Source: Bretschneidera sinensis
Taxonomy: Eukaryota > Streptophyta > Magnoliopsida > Brassicales > Akaniaceae
DNA: 64,000 nucleotides
NCBI GenBank assembly: GCA_023935145.1
Contig: CM043700.1
Location: 31,125,001 to 31,189,000, forward strand
Reading direction: 5' to 3'
Position 1 is the first letter of the stretch. Each line of letters begins with the position of its first letter. The notes below the pieces were generated by a model. It was given only the letters and a program-made list of their open reading frames with translations, made no database searches and was not told the origin of the DNA. A program made the position numbers and the translations under genes. Below are positions 33,443 through 45,400 of this stretch, piece after piece.

Positions 33443-36400
33443 CTATGCTTCAACTGCAGCAACTCTTTCTTCGTCGGTAGTATCAGTTGAAATAATTGCT
33501 TCTGAAGGATCTCCATCCATAGCCTCTGCCTTCAAGTCCTGTGTCTCGCCATCAAAAAGCTTCTCCCTCAGCTTAGAAACGAGTTCTTCTCGTATTCTAT
33601 CATTCTCAACCAGAAAGTGTCTAAAAGCATCCTTGCCATGGAATTTCTGATCATTATAACCATAGAATGCAGAAGCTTTTGAGATTAGTTTGTGCTTTAC
33701 TCCCAAGTCTATGATCTCAGAGTGCTTGCAAATTCCCTTGCCAAATTCAAGCTCAAATTGAGCAGTATTAAATGGGGGGGCAAGCTTGTTCTTGACTATC
33801 TTCACAAGAACTTGACTTCCAGTAGTCTGCACAACATAGAAGCATTGAAATGTCACAATTACACCTAGAAAATGCAACATAATGAGATTGACTAAAAGAA
33901 AGGAACAAATCAAATTTTAGTCCCATGACCAGCAATCTTTGATTCATTTCGCTTCTCTAATCTCTATCAAGTCAGTAAAGTTTCAAAACCCAAAGTTTTT
34001 AGGGCTTCTATCTAGATAACAGTCTCCTATATATGCTACCTTTCTCTCTGAAAACCTAGTCTTTCTCTACCAAAATGGTGAATGAGCAACTGTCTTCCTT
34101 GAAGCTGTGGTTCCTCGATTTAGTACCATTATTTGTAGTTCTCCTTATAGTAGCTCATGTCTTCACTTTGGTACTCTCTTTAAACTATTTTTAAATTTTG
34201 TGTTCTTTTGCAGTATTGAATTTGATTACTTTGTTTGTGTTGTAGGTTAATTGGATTTACAGATTAGCCACTGATAAACAACCCCAGCCCCAAAGAAGAA
34301 GAGCGCATTAAGGAATGTGGAATGGTCGGTCAACCGACTTTTAACCGAAACCGATCGAATCTAAGTCTGTCAAAAAATTTCAAAATATATATTAAGTAGG
34401 TTGGTGGTCTGTGGAAATTATTTTATACTGAAAAAGTCAGTTAATTTTTTTAACTGATCTGTATCGACTGAACCGACCATTTGAACACCCCTAATCCTAG
34501 CTCAAGAACAAGCAAGCTTCTTGATACAATTTTGGCCAGATAAGGGAATGAATATTTAATTTAGTATCTCCTCATCTTTCAACAAAAGAAAGCTAGTCAT
34601 TGTAAGCCAAGGAGATCTTCCGAACCAAAAACATGAGATTATGGATTCATGCAAATGCAGACTATACTGTCAAAAAACATGAAAAATATCATCAAAACCA
34701 TTTCTCCACAAGTTGAAGTTAAATTTCAAAAAAAAAAAAAGAAGAGGGAAATAGAAATGCATACTTCTTCTCCCTTCTTGATGAGCCCTGTTCTCTTTAT
34801 ATTTATACGCACTGAGGCATAGAACTTCAAGGCATTACCTCCACATGTAACTTCTGCAGGCCCACCAAATCCTCCAAAAGTAGAAATTTTTGACCTAACC
34901 TATTCATATACAGATAACACATACAAGGGAGGTATCTAAATTAACAAGTATTGACATGTCTCAACAATACACAAAGCCAGAAACAAACTTCAATTGCAGA
35001 AGCACAAGTAAAAACAAATATCCAATTGCTAACACTTAAGGCCAAGTACAATAAAGTTCATGCCACTCATATCAAGCTCAGCTCTCACCAACATTAAGAA
35101 AACAGCTTCGTTCAGGTTGGGCCCAACTACGCTCAGTTACAGTAAATTAGCTACAAATAAAATTCATTTAAACAATAATCTCGAGTAACAATGACCAAAG
35201 CTAACTAGATCTTGAGAAGAAAAAGAATAATGCCAGAATCTGTTAATATTCTGATATATGTTTATTCCCGAGGTGTAAACCAGACTTTTAGCTTCATTTA
35301 AGCTTTTGATGACCTTAGATCTCAAGTCATGAAGAGCTTTACATGTTGATTTTGTCTTAGATGTGCCCCTGAGACTTCAAGTGGGTCCAGATGGAGCCAG
35401 CCACATGCGGCCAAATGAAGTTCAGGCCTGAAACTTTGACTAACCTCGCTTCACTCAGCCCAAGCTCATACAAAGGTCAGCCATAAAAAATATTACGTCA
35501 AGCAGGCAGCGACCAGGATTTCCTCAGTACAATTGACCAGTCGCAAAAAATTCAATGTACTTTGGAATAACTTATATACCAGAAATGGAATCCTCATCAA
35601 TTATTACTTCAAAATTGACTAAAGAAGAAAAGTAATGCTTCATGAGGTGATGAGAATTCAAAGATAACCTTGAAATTCATCAACTAACAACCAGAAGAAG
35701 ACACTCCAAAACTAGTCAATAATATGAACAAGGACTAAAAGTTGATACCTGGTTTATGAAGATCAAAAGAGTCTGTGATAATGATAACGAATGGCTCAAT
35801 TTGCGTAGTGCCTGACTCATCAATCTAGCTTGCATTGCCATGTGGGCGTCACCCATCTCAGCATCAAGTTCACCTTTAGGCACAAGGGCAGCTACCTGTC
35901 AATAAAAAATACAGCAACCATAATCGGAACAGAGCATATGAAATAAGGACTTGCTCCCAAATAATGCCTCAAATCAGATGATATGAACCATCTGATCTAC
36001 AGGAATTAAAACCCATCAGGGTGCAAATGGAATGAATAGGTCACTGTGCAGTGCATGCAGAAATTCTATTCTTTTAAAACGTCCTACAGAGATCACAAAA
36101 GCATTGTCTAAGAAGTAATCTGAATATAAACATTACTGAAGCTTGCTTGGACTGAATTCATCTACCATATTTGGCATGAAAGGAATTCCTGCCTTCACAG
36201 GAAGTACTCTCAAAGATCAGATTCAATTGTTAAACGCAATGTAACTGATGATATTTGTTAGAATTTAAGAGAGTAAAGAGATTGTACAAATGCTTACTTG
36301 AGTTCTTCTTATTGAGAATACAATTAAGAGTATATATAGGTTGTTAAAGGAAAAAGACATTCCTTAAAACAAGGAAGGAAACATGGCTTAAAGTAAGCCT

Positions 36401-39400
36401 TAAAACAAGGAAGGAAACATGGCCTAAAGTAAGTCTTAAAACAAAGAAGAAAACATGGCCTAAAGTAAGCCTTAAAACAAGGATGAATATATGGCAAGTG
36501 TGGGTGAAGTGGAATAGTTAGTGACCTTAATTAAAGAAAAGAATATGGACTTTGCCATCCATTGACAGCCCCCCTCAAATTGATGCAGGTTGATCAATAA
36601 GCATCAATTTGCTGCTTAAGAAGCAATGTCGATGGCGAGTGAGCGCTTTGGTGAAGATATCAGCAATTTGCAAGTCAGTGGAAACATGTGGAAGAGTGAT
36701 AACACAAGCTTCAAATGCTTCGCGGATAGAGTGACAGTCGACTTCAATATGCTTCGTGCGCTCATGATAGACAGGATTGGCCGTGATCTGAATAGCACTT
36801 GTATTATCAGCATGTAGAGGTGTAGGATCAGTTGCAGAAAAATCTAGCTCAGTAAGCAAACCTCGAAGCCAAATAATTTCGGAACAAGCAAGAGACATCG
36901 CCCGATACTCAGATTCTGTAGATGACTTAGAAACTCTGTCTTGCTTCTTACTCTTCTATGAGATCAATGCATCACCTAAGAACACACACCAACCAGTAAT
37001 GGAGCGACGTGTATCAGCACAACCAGCCCAATCAGCGTCGCTATAAGCAGTAAGTCGAGGAGAATTGCCTGCAGGAAAGAATAAGCCACGGGCAGAAGTG
37101 CCCTGAACATAGCGTATGATCCTACGGACAGCAATCAAATGAAGGTGACCAGGGGTCTGAAGAAACTGGCTGACTTGTTGTACTGCAAAGGAAATGTCCG
37201 GTCTAATAATGGTGAGGTAGACAAGACTGCCCACCAACTTTCGGTATAAACTAGGATCAGCAAGTAAATCACCTTCCTCTTTGCGAAGCTTGACATTCAA
37301 TTCCATGGGAGTATCAACAGAAGTGGCCTCCTGTAGGCCAGCTGTAGCGACCAGGTCACTAGCATACTTATGTTGATTGAGTGAAATACCCGACGGACTA
37401 CGATGCACCTCAAGACCGAGAAAATATGTAAGAGACCCAAGATCTTTCATATGAAAGGACTCAGAGAGATGGGTCTTGAGCTGACCAAGTAAAACAGAAT
37501 CGGAACCAGTAATCACAATATCATCAACATAAACTAAAAGAACAACAATACCCATGTCTGATTTTCGAAGAAACAAGGAAGTGCCATACTTGCTCTGCTT
37601 GAATGAGAATTGTAATAAATTAGTTCGGAATTTATCAAACCAAGCCCTTGGAGCTTGTTTGAGACCATAAAGGGAGCGACGAAGCTTACACACATGTGAG
37701 TTTGGAGAAAGAAACAATCATGGGGGTGGCTTCATATAAATACACTCTTTAAGATCCCCATGGAGAAAAGCATTCTTGACATCCATCTGATGTAGTGGCC
37801 AATCATTGGAAGCAGCAAGAGCTAGAATCGTACGAACAGTGGTCATCTTGGCCACAGGAGCAAAGGTTTCTTCATAATTAACACCATATTCCTGTTTATT
37901 TCCAAGTGCAACAAGCCGAGCTTTATAACGATCCAAACTTCCATCAGATCGAACCTTGACGGAGTAAACCCATTTGCAACCCAGGGGGACTATAGTGGAA
38001 GGACAAGGTGCAATGTCCCATGTGTGATTGGCCTCTAAAGCAGCAATTTCTTCCTGCATAGCTTGTCGCCAACAATCATGCTTGACAGCATGTGAGTAGC
38101 ATGTGGGAATATCAAAATTAGACAATGCAGCAGTAAGAGCAGAAGCAAACCACCCATACCTATCCGGAGGTAAAGTTATTCGAGAAGAGCGACGTACCAA
38201 GTGTTCTGAAGGTGCTGCAACTGACTGGAGCATGGTAGGATCAGATATCGGTTGAGCTATCGGAAGAGACTGTGGGCGGAAGCGTCTCGTATATACAACA
38301 CCTGGTTTAAAGCGAGAGCTGATTTGATGAAGGTCTGAAAATTGTTGCTCAAAGGAGGGGAGGACCACCATAGAAGAAGAGAGCTCAGAGGACATAGGAA
38401 AGAAATGTTGATTTTCAAAGAAAATAACATTTCTAGAAATACGTGTACGATGTAAGGTAGGATCATAGCAAACAAATCCCTTTTGACACACATTATATCC
38501 CAAGAATGCACATCTAACAGATTGAGCAAATAATTTATGTCGCTCATGGGGAGGTAAATGGACAAAACATACACAACCAGAGATACGGAGATTATCATAA
38601 CTAGGTTGTTTAGCAAACAAGCGGAAATAGGGAGACTCCATGTGTAAGATTTGGGAAGGTAAACGATTAATCAAGTGAGTAGCAGTTTTCAAAGCCTCGA
38701 CCCAGAACATTGATGGAACAGATGATTCTAATAAGAGAGTACGTACCACATCAAGAAGATGACGATTTTTGCGTTCGGCTACTCCATTCTGTTGGGGAGT
38801 AGCAGGACATGAACGTTGATGAATAATACCTTTAGAAGCCAAGAATTCCTGAAACTCAGTAGACAAATATTCACCACCAGAATCTGTGCGTAATGTCTTA
38901 ATAGTCGCAGAAAATTGATTGTCAACATACACTAAAAAATTAGTGAAAGTACGAAAAACCTCAGATTTAGAGCGAAGAAAATAAACCCAAGTGAATCTGC
39001 TATAATCATCAATGAAAGTCACATAATATTTAAATTTTTCATGTGAACTAACGGGGAAAGGTCCCCAAACATCACTATGGATAAGATCAAAGCAGTGAGA
39101 AGCTCTACTAGCATGTAAAGGAAAGGGAAGAATTTTGCTTTTACCAAGTTTGCAAGAATCACACTTAAGAGATAAAGAATAACGTTCTTCTTTATCAAGA
39201 AAACCAGAGTGCAATACATGAGATAAGATATGAGTATTGGGATGGCCTAAACGACGATGCCACACCATACTCAGATTTGAAACATTATTGCAAGCAAGAG
39301 ACTTAATAGACGAAACTGGAGAAATTGCTGGGACAGATAAAAATAGTGGAAACAAACGCCCCACTTTAAGTCCCTTCGCGATCAACTCTCCCGTTACCTG

Positions 39401-42400
39401 GTCCTGTACAACACAACCATCACCAGAAAAGTTAACAACACAATTGTTATCAACTAATTGACCAACAGAAATAAGATTCGTGGAAAGTTTAGGAGCAAGA
39501 AACACATCAATGAATTTAGAAGAGGCATCTCCGACAGCAGCGATTGGTAAAGAACTGCTATTGGCAGTCTGAATGGCAGATGGACCAATATAGGGTCGAA
39601 CATGACACAGAGCGGTGGGAGTATTCGTCATGTGATTAGAGGCCCCCGAGTCTACGTACCAGAGTTTGGTAGAATTTTTACCTTGAAATCCCATTGCAGA
39701 TAATGCTGAAATTAGCATCTGTTGCACCATTTCGGGTGTGCAGTAATTCGCTGCAGAAGGTGCCGGAACTGGGGAGGCACTGGAAGAAGAGCTAGGAGCT
39801 GCGGAGGGTACAATAACAGAAGTCTGAAATGCTTGAGCCTGACGATTCTGTGGGCGGAGACGACATTCTTTGATGATGTGACCCTTCTTTTTACAATAAG
39901 AGCAATATTTCTTGGGACAATTAGCAGCAATATGCCCATATTCCTTACAGCAAAAACACTGCAAGTTTTTAGAATGCATAGGCGATCCACGTCCTTGGGC
40001 AGCATAAGCAACAGTTCTTGGACTACTATAAGATTGCTCCAGAGTGGCTTGAGTACTAAGACGTTGTTCTTCACGAAGTAACTCACCAAAACAAACATCA
40101 AGAGAAGGAACAGGAGATCTATTCAGCAGAAAGGAGCGAATAGATTCATATTCCGGGCGTAGTTTCATAAGAAATTGATCACGCCATCTAGTCTCGTGGA
40201 GTTGCTGAATAGTCGAAAGAGTGGCAACAGGAACAGCTGCTGTAACAAGATCAGTATAGTCAGTCCAAAGATTCAGAAAGGCCGAGTAATAGTCTTGGAT
40301 GGAAAGACTGCTATGTTGAAAGGTGGCAATTGCATGCTCTAACTGCAAGCGATAAGCATCATTATCTTGATGATAAACCTTCTTCAGATAAGTCCACATG
40401 GATTGAGCAGAGCGATGAGTACACAAGTTGGTGACAATATGTGGCTCCATCGAACCAAGAAGCCAAGACATGATCCGAGTATCCAGCACAGTCCAAGAAG
40501 GAGAAGACCCGACATCCTTCAATTGGTCTGTATTGGATGTTTGTGCAACATCCGTGCCATCGATATAGCCCCAAAGTTCTTTTCCCTTAAGGAAAATTTC
40601 AAACTGAAAGGCCCGTGTAGAGTAATTTTTGCCCGTAAATTTGACACACAGGTGCAGAGTCCATTGCAAATAAGTGTAAAAAAAAATAACCCAAACAAAA
40701 AAAAATGCCGAAACCACCCAAAGTAGAAAAAAAACAAACTGCCAAAGAGATCTGAGAACAAAAAAACACCGAGAAATCTGAGATCCAAAGCCACAAAACA
40801 CCTCTCTGAAAATAGAGGATGTCGTGAATGCCGAAACTGCTCAAACCAAAAAAATAGGTGCCGACAACACCAACCCAAAAAGAGAAGACCGAAAAACAAC
40901 AAAAAAAAAAACTTTCACGTCGAGTTCACCGAGAACAACACAGAACACGCCGAAACACGAAACCGAGAAAAATTACAAGCGAGAGAAGAACCTAAGCAAC
41001 CGGCTCTGATACCATGTTAGAATTTAAGAGAGTAAAGAGATGTGAGAATTAAAGAGAGTAAAGAAATTGTACAAATGCTTACTTGAGTTCTTCTTATTGA
41101 GAATACAATTAAGAGTATATATAGGTTGTTAAAGGAAAAAGACATTCCTTAAAACAAGGAAGGAAACATGGCCTAAAGTAAGCCTTAAAACAAGGAAGGA
41201 AACATGGCCTAAAGTAAGTCTTAAAACAAAGAAGGAAACATGGCCTAAAGTAAGCCTTAAAACAAGGATGAATATATGGCAAGTGTGGGTGAAGTGGAAT
41301 AGTTAGTGACCTTAATTAAAGAAAAGAATATGGACTGTGCCATCCATTGACAATATTGACTCCTGGGTGTGGGGAAATTTATCGATTCTCCATGTAAAAG
41401 GCAACTTCGTGAATGTTAGGCACTTGCTGGTGACCTGTTGCAAACTTGATCTGGTTTTGTTTTTTTATCCTTTTTGGATATCATAGTAGTTTCTCCCGGG
41501 GTGCACTTTTTTAAAAAAATAAATAAATTCACTTATCCCAAAAAATCTGAAGAAAAAGTAAATGAAAGAAGGAAGGAACAAATGGATGAATAAAGCCAAA
41601 TTCATTGGCAATCTCAAAAGAATACCCAGAAATCAAAGTTAAAGAGTTATATTTCATCACACAAAAGAAGTATCAACCAAAAAAGCACCTTACTTACACT
41701 ATCAACAACAATAACATCAACAGAACCACTACGAATCAGGGTATCTACAAGACCAAGAGCCTGTTCGCCGCAATCCGGTTGTGAAAGAAGCAAATTCTTG
41801 GTGTTTACCCCAATGGCCTCTGCCAGTGCTGAATCAAGAGCATGCTCAGCATCTACAAAAACACAATAGCCTGCAACAGAATAGCATGAATAAGCATCTT
41901 AACAACCATAAAGTAACTTTTCTCTTTTTTGTGATAGAAAATAATGCATTAAAAAGGCACCACAGGGGTGTGACCATGTCATAAGCTAAAAAATATAATT
42001 TAATCCATCAAGAAAACCTTAAAAAAGAAATTAATAAAGTTCAGAGACACAGATACCCATACAATTTTCATGAATTTCATTTTAAAATGTGATAAAGCAA
42101 TTTCCTCTTCCTTGAAGACACAGTTATTTTACTGCAGCCATAAAAATCAAATTAGACACTGGAACTGCTCTCAAAATGTCTAACTTTATCCCTTTACTGA
42201 CAACTTGTTGGGATACTTCTCAAATCCCATATTGGAGATAAGTGTTATTGTAAGTTGTTCTAATATCACATCATCTATGTACCAAAAGGATGTGGATACT
42301 TAGTTATTATAAATTTGAGCATAAACAGAGTTAGTCCCTCACCCCTATTCCTTGATCAGGAATAGTTGGTCAAATGAGAGTGTAGCAACCAAACTCCAAT

Positions 42401-45400
42401 ATAGGAATCCAAAAGTTGAGTGAATATTGAGTGTATTAGGGTTTTGGGTTTTGAGATTGGAGAGAGTTTTCACACAATTTTGTCTAAAAAAATTGTGTAT
42501 TGTGGTGTAGTGAGTTTTAGCGGCTTCCTTCCATCCTTGCAAAAGTAGTGGAACAAAGATTAGTTCATGGACGTAGGCAAAAGGTGTCGAACCATATTAA
42601 AAACTATTGTGTTTTTTTCTCTTTATTTTTCCTATTGTGATTGCTTAGTTGTTTTGGGGTGTCAGAATTCCCAAGTGGTATCAGAGCTAAGGTTCGACAA
42701 CGGCAAAAATTCAGAGAATTGATGCTGTGAAGAAAAGTCAGATTTGCTATTGAAGATCAAATTTTAAGCCTAGGTAGAGGATTGTTGGGATTAGGCCCAA
42801 AATCTGATTAAGCGGTATTGAAGACCCGATTAAAATAAGAAGATTTTGATCGGGTGGAGGTAAACCAGCATGAGGATCGAAATATTGGAGGATTTGAGTC
42901 GAGGGGGGAATTTGTTAGGATACTCCTCAAATCCCACATCAGATTGAAGTGTTATTGTAAGTTGTTCTAATCCCACATCGTCTATGTACCAAAAGGATGT
43001 GGATACTAGTTATTATAAATATAAACATAAAAAGAGTTAGTCCCTCATCCCTATTCCTTAACCAGGAATAGTTGGTCAGATGAGAGTGTAGCATCCAAAC
43101 ACCAATATAGGGATCCAAGGGTTGAGTGAACATTGAGTGTATTGGGGTTTTGAGTTGTGAGATTGGGGAGAGTTTTCACACAGTTTTGTCTAGAAAAATT
43201 GTGTAATGAGTTTTAGCAGCTTCTATTCATCCAAAAGTTGCAAAAGTGATGGAATAATGATTGTCTTGTGGACGTAGACAAGAGGTGCCGAATCACGTTA
43301 AAAATTCTTGTGTTTTTTTTTCTCTTTATTTTTGCTATTGTGATTGCGTAGTTGTTTTGAAGTGTCAGAATAACCAACAAGTGGTATCAGAGCTAAGGTT
43401 TGACAACGGCAAAAATTCAGAGAATTGATGCGGTGAAGAGGCAAGCCAGATTTGCTATTGAAGATAAGATTTTAAACCTAGGTGGAGGATTGTTAGGATT
43501 ATACCCAAAATCTAATTAAGCAGTATTGAAGGCTCGATTAAAACATGGAGGTTTTGATCGGGTAGAGGCAAATCCGGACCAAGGATCGAAGTGTTCGGGG
43601 ATTTGAGTCGAGTGAGGAAATTATCGGGATGCTCCTCAAATCCTACATCGGAGAAAAGTGTTATTATAAGTAGTTCTAGTCCCACATCGTCCGTGTCAAA
43701 AGAATGTGGGTACTAGTTATTATAAATATAGACATCAAGAAATGTATTCTCTCACCCTTATTCCTTAACCAGGAATAGATGGTCAAATGAGAGTGTAGCA
43801 ACCAAACACCAATATAGGGATCCAAGGGTTAAGTGAGCATTGGGTGCATTGGGGTTTTGGGTTGTGAGATTTGGAAGAGTTTTCACACAGTTTTGTCTAG
43901 AAAAATTGTGTATTGTGGTATAATGAGTTTTGGCAGTTTTCCTCCATTCAAAAGTTGCAAAAGTAGTGGAATAATGATTGGCTTATCGACGTAAGTAAGA
44001 GGTGCCGAACCACGTTAAAAATTCTTGTGTTTTTTTTCTCTTTATTTTTGTTATTGTGATTGTGTAATTGTTTTGAGGTGTCAGAAATCCCAACACAACT
44101 GAACCTGGCCTAAGCCAACACAGACCTGACAAGTGACCACACGTCAAACAGTCTAGCAATGAAGGAGCAAACAATCAAAAGTTTCCCTATCCCTTTTACA
44201 CATAAAACTATAATACTTCCTCCTCCTTAAACATTCAGGAAAAAGGATAAATTCCAATGCTGCATTCCAAACAGAAAAATGATACTTCAGTGGGAAAATT
44301 AGAGAAACCAAATACGCTTCCAGCAAAAAGAAATAACACCATCTCCACCCAAGGATTTATAAAAATATTTAACAAAAAAAAAATCACTGCTGCTATTCAT
44401 CATCTAACACATCTTATCCACACCCAAACTGACTTTAAACTTCATAAGGCGTACCCAATAAATTATCCATGACTTATCAATAAGTTATCTACGGCTAACT
44501 TCTATCTTGGGTTCCAATGCATAACCCCTTTGACCAATCAATATAATTTGCCACTCTTGTATTTATCAAAAAATAATCTGCCACTCTTGCGTTTTTATTT
44601 TATTTTTTTAAGGCCACTGTTTCATTTTTATTAACCAATATCAAGTACAAATATGGGAATTGATCATTGAGTAGCACATCCCACAGAAAGCATCCCTACA
44701 AAATGATAGTTGTGCACTTCTCCCACTCTATAACCCACATACTTGAAGAAAGTTCCCCACCCACCCTGTATTTCCTTCTACAGACTTATTCCAAGAGATA
44801 TATGTACCTTATCCGATGTCCACCCATCCTTCGCGCTAATAACCTTCCTCGACATGTGTCACCCCCTATGGCATAGCAACATGACCACTTACTTGACTGA
44901 AGAGCATCAATATTCCTCCACCTAATACGGCAGCACACCTTGTCCCAATTAACAAGGTAATATTTATATTCATCATCCACCCCTCAACATAAAAATCCCC
45001 CTGAGCTTTCTAATATGGGAAGGAGCTAATGCTGAAGCCTCAATGAAACAGAAACTTTCCTTGGAGTACCTAATCTAGGAAGATTCCCAATTAACAAGGA
45101 ATAATCAAAATTCATCATACACCCTTCTTGATAAAAAATTTAACTGAAGTTTCTAGGAGAAGCTAATGTCAAAGCCTCAATGAAACAGAAAGTTTCATTC
45201 CCATAGAAATCCTTTGATCTTTTTTTCATAAAAAACAGAATGATTAATTTAGGATAACACGAATCAGAAAACTGAGAATGTGATGTGATGCAGACACTTC
45301 TTCCCAGAATTTGAGATGTTTTCGCATAATAACCCAATAGCCAAGGTAGACATTCCATGCAACATGATGATCGTTATTCACAAATTTTGATTCTTCTAAC

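Larger units (their letters stand above)
36256..41352 (-). mobile_element. Nearly intact Ty1/copia element in RECA3-like intron 5
   Basis: LTRs at 36256-36567 and 41015-41352, both TG…CA, with 5-bp target duplication ATATT at 36251-36255 and 41353-41357. The element is transcribed on the minus strand, the same sense as the host gene. Primer site TGGTATCAGAGCC (complement, 41002-41014) and purine tract GAGGGGGGC (complement, about 36568-36577) are in place. Gag-pol is almost continuous but carries three lesions. LTR differences are three visible substitutions plus a 26-bp duplication in the 5' LTR, so it is young. Confidence 0.92.

Noticed and set aside
40824..41009. Lys/Thr-rich plus-strand frame next to the intronic copia LTR
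   Set aside because: Lies in the copia leader antisense; A-rich composition explains it.
42206..44095. Three separate solo LTRs
   Set aside because: Internal segments with primer sites between them and a single outer CAACT duplication fit one tandem element better.
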